The notes: a model not told the origin generated them from the sequence alone. A stretch of DNA of 64,000 bases from Rhodospirillaceae bacterium (GCA_018662005.1 JABJHA010000004.1:62001-126000); one strand, 5' to 3'. Numbered from the stretch's first letter, positions 51,621 to 60,585 are shown. Translations and numbers: made by a program.

Positions 51621-53987
51621 ATGGCTAGAACCCTGACCAATACTGGCGCCGCGTCAATCCTGCCCGAAAGCGTAAGTGCTTTTTTAAGGCGGCGATTTAG
51701 CGAAATTATCGGCCTCGCCCTTTCCCTAAGCGGCCTGTTGATTTTCGCCGCCCTGATCTCGTACGCGCCGGGCGACCCTTCGTTCAACAGCGCATCGGAT
51801 GGCGGGCCCGTAAACCTGCTTGGTTTGGGCGGCGCTTATATGGCCGACCTGTTATTGCAGTCGCTGGGGTTGACGGGCGCGGTCCCGGCACTGGTACTTG
51901 GCGTCTGGGGCATCCAGACCATGCGAAAAAATCCGCCCGGTCTGATTTGGGCGCGGATTTGTCTGTTCCTGTTCGCGCTTATCCTGATCTCAATGAGTTT
52001 GGACGCCCTGCCGACCCCCGGCGGCTGGCCGCTGGCGACGCGTCTTGGCGGGGTCATCGGATCCGTGTTGCTTGAACGCTCAGCCACCTTACTGAACGCC
52101 GCAGCCGCCGGTCTTGGTTTTAAAGCCGCCATTGAAGGCTGGATGCTGGGGTTATTCCTGGCCCTGCCCGCCACCGCTTCGCTTGTCACCGTGCTTGGCT
52201 TAAGCGCCGAGGAATGGCGACAGACGGGAAACTGGTTGCTAGGCACAACCTTGCGCGGCTGGCAGTTGCTGCGTCGCGGGGCACGCCGTCTGCTGCCCCT
52301 AGTGACCCCGCGCACCGCCACAGAACCTGCACCAACAACGACAAAGCGGGCCGCAGCAAGCCCGCGTGTGGAGCCAAAAAAATCAGCACCGCCAGCGGTT
52401 TCCCAAAAAGCGGCGAAACCAAAGGCCGGACGCAAGGCCGCCGCCAAGCGTCAACGCACCCTTGATCTTGTTCCCGGCGAAGAGTTTGAATTACCGCCTC
52501 ACGATTTACTCGAATCACCGCCTGAAGCGACGGAAGCGACAAAGGTTAACAAGGACGCCCTGCAACAAAACGCCCGCTTGCTGGAAACGGTTCTCGATGA
52601 TTTTGGCGTTCGCGGCGACATCATCAAGGTCCGCCCGGGTCCGGTTGTCACCCTGTACGAGCTTTCACCGGCACCCGGCACCAAGACATCCCGGGTTATT
52701 GGCCTGAGCGACGACATCGCCCGCTCCATGAGTGCCGTATCGGTGCGCGTCGCCGTCGTGCCGGGTCGCAATGTCATAGGCATTGAGCTACCTAATGTCG
52801 AACGCGAGATGGTTTACCAGCGCGAACTGCTGGCTTCTGATCCGTTTGAGCGCGCGCCCGGCAAGCTCAACCTGGCTTTGGGTAAAGACATCGGCGGCCT
52901 GCCGGTAACGGTTGATCTGGCCCGGATGCCGCACTTGCTGATCGCCGGCACCACCGGGTCGGGTAAATCCGTCGGCATCAATACGATGATCCTGTCCCTG
53001 CTTTACCAATTGCCGCCGGACCAATGTAAATTCATCATGATCGATCCGAAAATGTTGGAGCTTTCGGTTTACGAGGGCATTCCCCATCTGTTGACTCCGG
53101 TCGTCACCGAACCCTCGAAGGCGGTGATGGCACTGAAATGGGCGGTTCGGGAAATGGAAGAACGCTACCGCGCCATGTCGCAACTGGGCGTTCGTAACAT
53201 TGCCGGATATAACGCCCGCCTGAGCGAGGCGACTAAAAAGGGCGAAACACTGACCCGGCGGGTGCAAACGGGCTTCGATACGGACGGCAAGCCGATCATG
53301 GAAGATCAACCCCTTTCAATGGACCCCTTGCCGTTTATTGTCGTGGTGATTGATGAAATGGCCGACCTGATGCTGGTTGCCGGCAAGGATGTAGAAGCCG
53401 CCGTTCAGCGTTTGGCGCAAATGGCCCGGGCCGCCGGTATCCATATGATCATGGCGACCCAACGCCCGTCGGTTGATGTTATCACCGGCACCATCAAGGC
53501 CAATTTCCCGACCCGTATCAGCTTCCAGGTGACGTCCAAAATCGACAGCCGGACCATTCTGGGTGAACAGGGCGCTGAACAACTGCTCGGCCAGGGCGAC
53601 ATGTTGTATATGGCGGGCGGCGGGCGGATCACCCGTGTCCACGGACCTTTTGTTTCCGACGAGGAAGTGGAGCATGTTGTCAGCTTCCTTAAAGCCCGGG
53701 GAACGCCTGAGTATCTGGATGACGTCACCGAAGAAATCGCCACCGAGAACATTGGCCTGAGCGGCTCCGGCAAACCTTCCGGCGATGAGCTTTACGATGA
53801 AGCGGTGGCCCTGATCGCCCGCGAAGGCAAGGCATCAACAAGTTTTATTCAACGTCACCTGCAAATAGGCTATAACCGGGCTGCCCGGATTATCGAACGC
53901 ATGGAGAGTGAAGGCGTTGTCTCAAAAGCCAATCGTGTCGGCCGTCGCGAAGTCCTTATCGGGGAAGTCGGCGAAACCGTCCTATAA
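51621..53987 (+). CDS. ftsK: DNA translocase FtsK (788 aa)
   Basis: Septum-anchored motor that pumps chromosome ends apart at division. Four membrane helices in the first ~180 residues are followed by a basic, Ala/Pro-rich linker (about 230-290). The motor domain has Walker A IAGTTGSGKSVGIN near residue 445, Walker B IVVVIDEMADLMLV and IMATQRPSVDVITG. The C-terminal gamma winged helix (SGDELYDEAVALIAREGKAS, then SFIQRHLQIGYNRAARIIERME) reads KOPS sites. The linker is short, as in other alphaproteobacteria. Confidence 0.95.
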   Translation: MARTLTNTGAASILPESVSAFLRRRFSEIIGLALSLSGLLIFAALISYAPGDPSFNSASDGGPVNLLGLGGAYMADLLLQSLGLTGAVPALVLGVWGIQTMRKNPPGLIWARICLFLFALILISMSLDALPTPGGWPLATRLGGVIGSVLLERSATLLNAAAAGLGFKAAIEGWMLGLFLALPATASLVTVLGLSAEEWRQTGNWLLGTTLRGWQLLRRGARRLLPLVTPRTATEPAPTTTKRAAASPRVEPKKSAPPAVSQKAAKPKAGRKAAAKRQRTLDLVPGEEFELPPHDLLESPPEATEATKVNKDALQQNARLLETVLDDFGVRGDIIKVRPGPVVTLYELSPAPGTKTSRVIGLSDDIARSMSAVSVRVAVVPGRNVIGIELPNVEREMVYQRELLASDPFERAPGKLNLALGKDIGGLPVTVDLARMPHLLIAGTTGSGKSVGINTMILSLLYQLPPDQCKFIMIDPKMLELSVYEGIPHLLTPVVTEPSKAVMALKWAVREMEERYRAMSQLGVRNIAGYNARLSEATKKGETLTRRVQTGFDTDGKPIMEDQPLSMDPLPFIVVVIDEMADLMLVAGKDVEAAVQRLAQMARAAGIHMIMATQRPSVDVITGTIKANFPTRISFQVTSKIDSRTILGEQGAEQLLGQGDMLYMAGGGRITRVHGPFVSDEEVEHVVSFLKARGTPEYLDDVTEEIATENIGLSGSGKPSGDELYDEAVALIAREGKASTSFIQRHLQIGYNRAARIIERMESEGVVSKANRVGRREVLIGEVGETVL

Positions 53988-53991
53988 GTCC

Positions 53992-54627
53992 TTGTTTCTG
54001 AAATCTTTCGCCGTCGTTCTGCTGACCCTGTCGCTGGCAGGCAAGGCACCGGCTGAGGTCGCGCCTTTGGCCCTTAAGGGTGCCGACAAAAGTGATGTCC
54101 TGCGCGTTCAGAAATATTTAAACGGCCTTATCACTCTGAAATCGCGGTTCCTGCAAGCATCATCGACAGGCAATTTCGCCGAAGGGACCTTTTACCTGTC
54201 GCGTCCGGGAAAAATGCGCATCGAGTACGACCCGCCGGTCCAGTTCCTGATCGTCGCCGATGGCACCTGGTTGATTTATCACGACAAGGAACTGGAACAG
54301 ATCACCCACATTCCCCTCGGCACGACTCCGGCCGATATCCTGGTCCAGGAAAACCTGTCCCTGCTTGCCGGAGAGCTGATTGTCACCAAGATTGAGCGTG
54401 GGCCGGGCATTATCGGTGTCACGCTGGTGCGCGAAGAGGACGACGGTGGCCAGTTGACATTAATTTTCAGCGACAAACCGCTACAGCTAAAAAAGTGGAT
54501 TGTCCTTGATCCACAAGGGATCAAGACGTCCGTCTCGTTGTTATCGACCCAGCGTGATGTTTCTTTTGACCCGAAACTTTTCAACGTCAAGCTTAAGCAC
54601 GGCACCTGGACTCCCGGTGATAAATAA
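53992..54627 (+). CDS. lolA: outer-membrane lipoprotein carrier LolA-like
   Basis: Periplasmic chaperone that takes lipoproteins from LolCDE to the outer membrane. The mature part has LITLKSRFLQASSTGNFAEGTFYLSRPGKMRIEYDPP, a core LolA pattern (here given as LKSRFLQASS and GTFYLSRPGKMRIEYDP). It continues with LIVADGTWLIYHDKELEQ and LLSTQRDVSFDPKLFNVK. TTG 53992, just after the ftsK stop, gives a normal signal peptide (FLKSFAVVLLTLSLAGKAPA). A GTG at 53908 would overlap ftsK by 80 bp and add 28 residues, so it is less likely. The ftsK-lolA order is common in alphaproteobacteria. Confidence 0.82.
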   Translation: MFLKSFAVVLLTLSLAGKAPAEVAPLALKGADKSDVLRVQKYLNGLITLKSRFLQASSTGNFAEGTFYLSRPGKMRIEYDPPVQFLIVADGTWLIYHDKELEQITHIPLGTTPADILVQENLSLLAGELIVTKIERGPGIIGVTLVREEDDGGQLTLIFSDKPLQLKKWIVLDPQGIKTSVSLLSTQRDVSFDPKLFNVKLKHGTWTPGDK

Positions 54628-54737
54628 GCCTTGAAGCGGCATCCGCATATCACCAAATAAGGAAAACGGGAGGAACCTCTCATCCCGCCGGGATGGCTCC
54701 CCTGCCATTCTGTAGGGCTCTGTTATTTAGAGACCCC

Positions 54738-54773
54738 AAACGCCCGGCAAGCCCCCCTGCCGGGCGTTTTTTT
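54738..54773 (+). terminator. strong rho-independent terminator after lolA
   Basis: AAACGCCCGGCA pairs with TGCCGGGCGTTT (12-bp perfect stem, 8-base loop) and the plus strand ends in seven T's. It overlaps the stop codon of the convergent response-regulator gene, so the same stem may also end transcription from that side, though the minus-strand T-run is poor. Confidence 0.88.
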
Positions 54774-55461
54774 ATGGGGCCAGCCGATAGCCGCCGGGTT
54801 CGGTAAGCAAAATGCGGGCGTTAGAAGGGTCTTCCTCGATTTTCTGGCGCAAGCGATAAACGTGGGTTTCCAGTGTATGTGTGGTAACCCCGGCATTATA
54901 ACCCCAGACCTCGTCCAGTAGCACATCACGGCCAATAACCTTGCCGCCGGTCCGGTACAGGTACTTCAAAATCGCCGCCTCCTTATCGGTCAGACGAACT
55001 TTTTTATTGGTTTCGGTTTCCAGCAACAATTTGGCTCCCGGCTGGAAACTGTAGGGGCCGATGTTAAACACCGCATCATCGCTGCGTTCGTGCTGACGTA
55101 TATGGGCCCGCAACCGGGCCAGCAAAACGCCAAGGCGGAACGGTTTGGTAATGTAATCGTTGGCCCCTGCGTCCAGGCCCAATATTGTGTCGGCGTCAGT
55201 GTCGGCACCTGTCAGCATAATAATCGGCGACTTGACGCCGCCGCGGCGCATCAGCCGGCAAACTTCCCGGCCATCCATGTCGGGAAGGCCAACATCTAGA
55301 ATGATAACGTCAAAATAATCACTTTTTACAAGTTCAAGCGCCGCCGTCCCGCTGGTCGCAATGACCGGGACGAATTCCTCGTGCAACTGCAACTGCTCGC
55401 TGAGCATTTCCAGCAGCGGCGTTTCATCGTCGACAATCAGAACCTGTTTTCCGGTGCTCAT
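54772..55461 (-). CDS. OmpR/PhoB-family response regulator (229 aa)
   Basis: Receiver domain with acidic pair D11-D12, phospho-acceptor D56 (VIILDVGLPDMDG) and K106 (ITKPF) is joined to a C-terminal winged helix (RLTDKEAAILKYLYRTGGKVI, then THTLETHVYRLRQKIEEDP). It should bind DNA as a phosphorylated dimer. No sensor kinase gene is adjacent, so it is an orphan; the orphan kinase at 40438-42201 could be a partner, but nothing in the sequence shows that. It is divergent from ribA. Confidence 0.92.
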   Translation of the reverse strand: MSTGKQVLIVDDETPLLEMLSEQLQLHEEFVPVIATSGTAALELVKSDYFDVIILDVGLPDMDGREVCRLMRRGGVKSPIIMLTGADTDADTILGLDAGANDYITKPFRLGVLLARLRAHIRQHERSDDAVFNIGPYSFQPGAKLLLETETNKKVRLTDKEAAILKYLYRTGGKVIGRDVLLDEVWGYNAGVTTHTLETHVYRLRQKIEEDPSNARILLTEPGGYRLAP

Positions 55462-55595
55462 ATTTTTTCCTGTCCAAAGGATATATAATGGTTTTAAACC
55501 GCTTCAAGCCAAGATCACAAAACATTTAATTGCGCCTTTAAGGGTTTTCCTTTTGGGGGTATGGTCCCGGTTACTGGAAATTTGGCCTCATTAAC

Positions 55596-56759
55596 ATGCC
55601 GCACCGCTTCAAACTCATCCAAATGCCTGCCTCACGCGAACCCGTATCCCTGCTGGCTGTTGACCGCTGTGTGTCGGAGTTGCGCCGTGGTCGCATGGTC
55701 TGTGTGCGTGGTGGTGGCGGTGTTTCGGCCCTGGTTCAGGCGGCAGAGGCTGTCACCGATGACGGGCTGGAAAAGCTCAAAACAGTTGCCCAGCAACAAC
55801 CGGTGCTGGCCATTACCCTCAGGCGTGCCCTGATTTTAAGCCTGATCGACGCCGCAGACCAAAAGTCCCCGGCCATTGCACTAAGCTGTGCCAAGGGCTG
55901 GCAAGCCGAAGCTGTCCTTGAATTGGCCGATCCGCTTTCCAACTTTGATTTTGAAAAAGGTCATTCCGGCGATCTAGATGTGAAGAGCGCAAAAACCTAC
56001 GGCTGCGCCGCCGCCGCCATCGGGCTTGCCAAGATTGCCCGCCTATTGCCAGCCGCCATGGTTGCCGAAATCAGCGATCCCGATGCCGAAGATGTTGATG
56101 CCTGGGCGATTCGCCATGGCTTGCTGGTCGTCGATGCCGGGGACGTCTTCCAGTACGAACACACCCAGGCGCGAACCTTGAAAGCAGTCAGCGAGGCAAG
56201 CGTACCACTGCTCGATTCCCAGGACGCCCGCATTATCGCCTTCAGGCCCGATGATGGCGGCCTTGAGCATCTTGCCATTATCATTGGTGCCCCGGATGAC
56301 AAGCGGCCGGTCCTGACGCGTCTGCATTCGGAATGTTTTACCGGCGATTTGCTGGGCAGCCTCAGGTGTGATTGCGGCGATCAGTTGCGCGGCGCAATCA
56401 ATGAAATCGCCTCTGCCGGTGGTGGCGTTCTCTTGTATCTGGCCCAGGAAGGGCGCGGCATCGGCTTGGTAAACAAATTGCGTGCTTATGAACTTCAAGA
56501 TCGCGGTTTCGATACCATGGACGCCAACGAGCAACTGGGATTCGACGCGGACGAGCGAATCTATCTACCCGCTGCCGAAATGCTCAACCAGCTTGGTTTT
56601 TCTTCGGTTCGACTATTGACCAATAACCCGGCAAAGATCGAAGCCTTAAGCGCCTGCGGTGTGGAAATCGTTGAGCGGGTCGAACACGCCTTCCCCGCCA
56701 ACCAGCACAATGAGCAGTACCTGAAAACTAAGGCAGCGCGTGGCGGCCACCTGATTTAA
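55596..56759 (+). CDS. ribA: GTP cyclohydrolase II with degenerate N-terminal domain
   Basis: First committed step of riboflavin synthesis from GTP. The C-terminal half is a full GCH II: RLHSECFTGDLLGSLRCDCG with zinc ligands C247, C258 and C260, LLYLAQEGRGIGLVNKLRAY, and LTNNPAKIEAL. The first ~200 residues occupy the place of DHBP synthase (RibB) but show none of its acidic catalytic motifs, so only the cyclohydrolase is expected to work. This RibBA-like layout with a dead RibB half is seen in alphaproteobacteria. It is divergent from the response regulator. Confidence 0.9.
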   Translation: MPHRFKLIQMPASREPVSLLAVDRCVSELRRGRMVCVRGGGGVSALVQAAEAVTDDGLEKLKTVAQQQPVLAITLRRALILSLIDAADQKSPAIALSCAKGWQAEAVLELADPLSNFDFEKGHSGDLDVKSAKTYGCAAAAIGLAKIARLLPAAMVAEISDPDAEDVDAWAIRHGLLVVDAGDVFQYEHTQARTLKAVSEASVPLLDSQDARIIAFRPDDGGLEHLAIIIGAPDDKRPVLTRLHSECFTGDLLGSLRCDCGDQLRGAINEIASAGGGVLLYLAQEGRGIGLVNKLRAYELQDRGFDTMDANEQLGFDADERIYLPAAEMLNQLGFSSVRLLTNNPAKIEALSACGVEIVERVEHAFPANQHNEQYLKTKAARGGHLI

Positions 56760-56865
56760 GGCCGGACAGGCGCTTTTTGCCCTGGTGTGGCGGCAGTTCT
56801 TGCCGCCGGGCCCGGTTTTCTTCGCGATTTTTCCGACAACTTATTGATTTATATGATTTTTTAGT

Positions 56866-56881
56866 TGGCACGCCGCTTGCG
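56866..56881 (+). promoter_or_regulatory. sigma-54 promoter upstream of an uncharacterised gene
   Basis: TTGGCACGCCGCTTGCG matches the -24/-12 consensus at nearly every position (TGGCACG, four bases, TTGC) and lies 50 bp before the ATG at 56931. It is the best sigma-54 match in the window. A T-rich stretch precedes it, where an enhancer-binding protein could loop in. Confidence 0.75.
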
Positions 56882-56930
56882 TATTAACAGGCGACATTAA
56901 AATGTGATCAAACTGAAGTGAACACAAGAA

Positions 56931-57839
56931 ATGATAGACGGGCCAATCGAAACAACAAGCTCCCAATCCGTATTGCCGACGCCAAGAACGTCGCTGCAAA
57001 ACATTGGCGAGAAACGCGATAAGGACGAAGAGGGCCGTGAAGGCAATTCGTTCCAGGCCTTTGGTGCGGATGGTTTTACTTTCCTCGACTTCCTCGACAT
57101 CATCAATCCTTTGCAACACATTCCTGTGGTCAGCACTGTCTATCGGGAAATGACCGGTGACGAGATCGATCCCGGTGCCCGCATTGCCGGGGGCACCCTG
57201 TTTGGCGGGCCAATCGGTGCGACCGTTGCGCTGGTTGATGTCGCCGTCGAACAAAGCTCTGGACAGGACATGGGCGATCATATGATGGCCCTGTTCACGG
57301 GCGAGGATGAACAAGGTGACGGCGTCGTCCTTGCCAATTCGCCTCCGCCTGCCGATTTTGTTACCGCCGCCGGGGTCAGCGCCGAAGAACTGGCGGACGC
57401 CGCAGGACCCATTACCACCAATGCCGAGGTTCTTGAGTGGGCGCGGCGCGAAACCAGCCGCATGTCGGTAAATGATGATCAGGCGCGCCTGAAAACACCG
57501 GCCGCAGAGACCGTTGATATTGCCACCAATGTAGAAGTCCTGAACTGGGCCCGCAAGGAAGCCGCCTTGTCTCTTTCCGATGTTGAAACTGCCGATGCGA
57601 CAACCCTGGATCAACGCAAAGCCGAACAGCAACTGAACACGCAAGACAAACAGGCAGCCCTGAGCACCGCCATCGCCCTGGGCCGCGATCAGTCGCAACT
57701 TAACGGCGCTGCCGCCCCGCTTGGTGGCTGGTTCTCCGAAACCATGCTGATTGCCTTGGCTAAATATGATGATAGCGCCCAACTGGGCAAGCCCGCCGCC
57801 GACCGGCGCGTCGAGGAATCCAGCAACCAGACCGAATAA
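56931..57839 (+). CDS. uncharacterised protein with NPLQHIPVVSTVYR motif (302 aa)
   Basis: No known domain was recognised. It has a low-complexity, charged N-terminus, then FLDFLDIINPLQHIPVVSTVYREMTGDEI-like sequence (residues 51-79, given here as INPLQHIPVVSTVYREMTG). A glycine-rich hydrophobic stretch follows (ARIAGGTLFGGPIGATVALV, 83-102). The C-terminal part has two copies of a 12-residue motif, TNAEVLEWARRE (163-174) and TNVEVLNWARKE (199-210). No signal peptide is evident. I recall similar motif-bearing hypothetical proteins in Rhodospirillales. The sigma-54 promoter suggests flagellar, nitrogen or stress control. Function unknown. Confidence 0.75.
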   Translation: MIDGPIETTSSQSVLPTPRTSLQNIGEKRDKDEEGREGNSFQAFGADGFTFLDFLDIINPLQHIPVVSTVYREMTGDEIDPGARIAGGTLFGGPIGATVALVDVAVEQSSGQDMGDHMMALFTGEDEQGDGVVLANSPPPADFVTAAGVSAEELADAAGPITTNAEVLEWARRETSRMSVNDDQARLKTPAAETVDIATNVEVLNWARKEAALSLSDVETADATTLDQRKAEQQLNTQDKQAALSTAIALGRDQSQLNGAAAPLGGWFSETMLIALAKYDDSAQLGKPAADRRVEESSNQTE

Positions 57840-57876
57840 TCTTCGATCGTTCCCTGATTTCAGATAAAATCCCCAT

Positions 57877-58389
57877 ATGGAAATACTTGTCGACAGCCAT
57901 GGCTTCGCCTCCTGGACCGACGCTGCAGGAACGCCTCATAAAGCACGTTGCGCCCTTGGGCGCAGTGGTATCGGTGATAAGATTTCAGAAGGCGACGGCC
58001 ACACCCCTATCGGTCGCTTTCCCTTGCGCCGTGTCATGGTTCGAGGCGACAGGGTCCCGGCTGTGCACACTGCACTGCCGGTTTCACAATTAAGCAAAGC
58101 CGACGGCTGGTGCGATGATCCGGCCTCTGCCGATTACAACAAGCCCGTCACCCTACCCCATCCGGCGCGCCATGAAGAGCTGTGGCGGGACGACGCCGTT
58201 TATGACGTGATCGTCGAAATTGGCTGCAACGATGACCCTGTGGTGGCCGGCAAAGGCAGCGCAATTTTCATGCACGTCGCCAAGCCCGGCTATACCCCGA
58301 CAGAAGGCTGTGTCGCCTTGGCTCTGAAAGACTTGCTGGCGTTGTTGACGGCTTGTGGCACAGACAGTGTGCTTGTTGTTGATCGTTAG
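57877..58389 (+). CDS. L,D-transpeptidase-like (YkuD) protein (170 aa)
   Basis: YkuD-fold domain with the catalytic H133 and C145 in FMHVAKPGYTPTEGCVAL, preceded by the GHTPIGRFPL segment typical of the family. Such enzymes form 3-3 cross-links in peptidoglycan or attach proteins to it. There is no signal peptide or membrane helix at the N-terminus (MEILVDSHGFASWTDAAG), so export is unexplained; the group with short N-termini is widespread in alphaproteobacteria. It starts 37 bp after the sigma-54-dependent gene and may be co-transcribed. Confidence 0.82.
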   Translation: MEILVDSHGFASWTDAAGTPHKARCALGRSGIGDKISEGDGHTPIGRFPLRRVMVRGDRVPAVHTALPVSQLSKADGWCDDPASADYNKPVTLPHPARHEELWRDDAVYDVIVEIGCNDDPVVAGKGSAIFMHVAKPGYTPTEGCVALALKDLLALLTACGTDSVLVVDR

Positions 58390-58415
58390 GGTAATTGCCC
58401 CTCATTAGAGTTCAA

Positions 58416-58610
58416 GTCCCTCAAGCGCCCGGCGTTCGCTCCGCTCTCTTGGCTTTTTAGGCCTCTGGAAGTCAAATTTCAATTGGCAGCAGGTACCCGG
58501 ATTATAAAAACCGGGCTGCTGTTGCCATGCCAGTCTTGACTTCCAGAGGCCTCGCCACCCGAAGGGTGCGAAGCCAAGAGGCCCGAGGCCTCGCCCGGCG
58601 CTTGAGGGGC
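58416..58610. repeat. inverted-repeat element, copy B (195 bp)
   Basis: Outer arms CCCTCAAGCGCCCGGCG and CGCCCGGCGCTTGAGGG, middle arms GCCTCTGGAAGTCAA and TTGACTTCCAGAGGC (perfect), and inner arms around GGCAGCAGG/CTGCTGTTGCC and CCCGG/CCGGG make one long nested hairpin. The ends and the CCTCTGGAAGTCAA block match copy A. It lies between convergent genes and contains no gene. Confidence 0.75.
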
Positions 58611-58633
58611 TTAAACACTAATGAGCGGGAACT

Positions 58634-59320
58634 CTATTCCCTTTCCCCGAAGATCGCCGTGCCGACGCGGACATGAGTTGCGCCAAAACGCACGGCGACA
58701 GGATAATCGGCGCTCATGCCCATGCTCAGTTGCTCAAGGCCGTTACGTTCGGCAATTTGCGCCAGCAAGGCGAAATGCAGGGAGGGCTCTTCGTCAACGG
58801 GCGGGATACACATCAAGCCGCGCACGGGAAGCTTTAACTGATCACGGCAAAGGGCGATAAAATCATCGGCCTCAAGGGGTTTCACCCCGGCTTTCTGATC
58901 CTCCTCGCCGGTATTGACCTGTATCATGCAGTCGGGCCTTAGACCTGTTTCTTCCATAATGCGGGCCAGGGCGCGGGCCAGTTTCGGCCTGTCAACGGTT
59001 TCGATAACATCAAACAAGCCAACAGCCTGACGCACCTTGTTGCTTTGCAGCGGGCCGATTAGATGTAGGCGCACATCGCTATGGTCGCGCTTTAATTGCG
59101 GCCATTTATCGACCGCCTCCTGAACCCGGTTTTCGCCAAAAATCCGCTGACCGGCTGCCAGCACTTCAAGGATCGCCTCTGCCGGCTTGGTCTTTGATAC
59201 CGCGACCAAATTGACAGAGCCCGGGTCACGCCCGGCTTCCTGCGCGACGGCGGTAAGTTCGTCGCGGACCCGATCAAGGTTGCCGGGGCGGTCAGTTTCG
59301 TTATTATTTTCGCCAGTCAT
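58634..59320 (-). CDS. YggS/PLPBP family pyridoxal-phosphate homeostasis protein (228 aa)
   Basis: Single TIM-barrel PLP-binding protein related to the N-terminal domain of alanine racemase. The PLP lysine lies in VNLVAVSKTKPAEAI, with FGENRVQEAVDKW, LHLIGPLQSNK and the phosphate-binding MGMSADYPVAVRFGATHVRVG. It buffers PLP and affects amino-acid pools rather than catalysing a known reaction. ATG 59320 with CGAGA upstream is preferred over ATG 59338, which has none. It is divergent from the ThiE-like gene. Confidence 0.92.
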   Translation of the reverse strand: MTGENNNETDRPGNLDRVRDELTAVAQEAGRDPGSVNLVAVSKTKPAEAILEVLAAGQRIFGENRVQEAVDKWPQLKRDHSDVRLHLIGPLQSNKVRQAVGLFDVIETVDRPKLARALARIMEETGLRPDCMIQVNTGEEDQKAGVKPLEADDFIALCRDQLKLPVRGLMCIPPVDEEPSLHFALLAQIAERNGLEQLSMGMSADYPVAVRFGATHVRVGTAIFGERE

Positions 59321-59357
59321 CGGGAAATCTCGTGTCATGAAAGATCAGTAAAAACCG

Positions 59358-59948
59358 TTGCGAACCCTAACAGACCCACAGCACAGGCGAAAGCTGCCGT
59401 TAACGATTTTAATGACTGACAGCGCCCGCCTGAAAAACCCGCTACCGGCGGCGCGCGCCCTCGCCCCCGGTAGCGCCGTCATCCTTCGCCATTACGATGA
59501 CAAAAACCGGGCCGGGCTGGCGCGCCAACTCATCGCCCTTTGTCGGCCCCGCCATATTCTTGTCCTTGTTGCAGGTGACGCCCGCCTTGCCCTGTCCACA
59601 GGCGCTGATGGCCTGCACCTGCCCGAGGCCATGATGGCCCGGCGGCGCCAGCTATTGCGCCCCTCGATGTTGCTTTCGGTCGCCGCTCACTCGCCAAAAT
59701 CCCTTGCGAAGGCGGCGAAGGCGGGTGCGGATTTCGCCTTGCTATCACCGGTGTTGCCGACAAAAAGTCATCCTGGGGATAGCACAATCGGCATCCTTCG
59801 TTTTGCCGCCTGGGCGTTACGAGCCCCACTTGCTGTTTACGCGATGGGCGGTATCAATGATCAAAATGTCCGTCGCCTTGGCGGCTCCGGGGCTGTCGGC
59901 TGGGCAGCCATTGAGGGTTTAAGCAAAAATCTGGATGTGGCGCGTTGA
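59358..59948 (+). CDS. ThiE-like thiamine phosphate synthase family protein (196 aa)
   Basis: Small TIM barrel with family features: LTILMTDSARL at the first strand, GADGLHLPE, LSVAAHSPKSLAKAAKAGADFALLSPV (in two adjacent pieces) and VYAMGGINDQNVRRL. ThiE joins the thiazole and pyrimidine halves of thiamine. This short alphaproteobacterial group differs from canonical ThiE and may have another role. The TTG start at 59358 is kept because residues before the ATG at 59412 (LPLTILMTD) look homologous to the first strand. Confidence 0.75.
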   Translation: MRTLTDPQHRRKLPLTILMTDSARLKNPLPAARALAPGSAVILRHYDDKNRAGLARQLIALCRPRHILVLVAGDARLALSTGADGLHLPEAMMARRRQLLRPSMLLSVAAHSPKSLAKAAKAGADFALLSPVLPTKSHPGDSTIGILRFAAWALRAPLAVYAMGGINDQNVRRLGGSGAVGWAAIEGLSKNLDVAR

Positions 59949-60018
59949 TAACTGGCTATAGTGCCGCGCAAATCTTTCGTATATTAAAGGGATTGAAAAT
60001 TGAGGAGTTTGCTTCGGC

Positions 60019-60585
60019 ATGAATGATTTAGTCACAAAGAACCGCGACATGCTCAATTCTGTTGCCTCGACGCGGTACCTGCTGCTCGTTCTGTGCGCCG
60101 CCGCCAGCCTGTTTGTTAGCGCTTGCACCGAAGGTGAGCCTGCCGGTGAAGGCCCGACAACAACAAGCGGCGTCAACATGAAAGATCAGAGCACAAATGG
60201 CGGCCTTTTTGGAGAAGGCGGCATTTTCGCGGATGATCCTTACGCCGACGGTCGCTCAATCGGGGTGAACAGCTTTTTGTGGCGGGCCTCGCTTGATACG
60301 ATTTCCTTTATGCCCGTCAGTTCTGCCGACCCTTTCGGCGGCGTCATCATCACCGATTGGTATTCCGCAGGACAGGCGCCCAACGAACGCTTCAAGCTGA
60401 ATGTCTATATTCTTGGGCGGGCGCTGCGGGCCGACGGGGTCCGGGTCGCTGTTTTTCGCCAAGTTCTTAATGCCCAGGGCGGCTGGCGCGATATGGCCAT
60501 CGGTGACACGACGGCAACAAAAATCGAAGACTCCATCCTGACCCGGGCGCGCCAGCTCAGGAATGAAATTTTACGGGCCCAATAG
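60019..60585 (+). CDS. DUF3576 lipoprotein (188 aa)
   Basis: The N-terminus has a lipoprotein signal ([18 protein letters not shown], lipid attachment at the Cys near residue 36). The mature part carries [33 protein letters not shown], the DUF3576 core (here [20 protein letters not shown] and GGVIITDWY), and the C-terminal [16 protein letters not shown]. The family is typical of alphaproteobacteria and regularly precedes leuS-lptE. Function unknown; an outer-membrane assembly role is suggested by the neighbour lptE. GAGGAGTTTG precedes the ATG. Confidence 0.88.
   Translation: MNDLVTKNRDMLNSVASTRYLLLVLCAAASLFVSACTEGEPAGEGPTTTSGVNMKDQSTNGGLFGEGGIFADDPYADGRSIGVNSFLWRASLDTISFMPVSSADPFGGVIITDWYSAGQAPNERFKLNVYILGRALRADGVRVAVFRQVLNAQGGWRDMAIGDTTATKIEDSILTRARQLRNEILRAQ

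Noticed and set aside
53908-53991. Longer LolA start at GTG 53908
   Set aside because: It would overlap ftsK by 80 bp and put 28 extra residues before a normal signal peptide; TTG 53992 fits better, though this is not certain.
56841-57782. Minus-strand open frame of 313 codons opposite the sigma-54-dependent gene
   Set aside because: The plus-strand gene has a promoter, an internal repeat and a family-like motif; the antisense frame has none of these.
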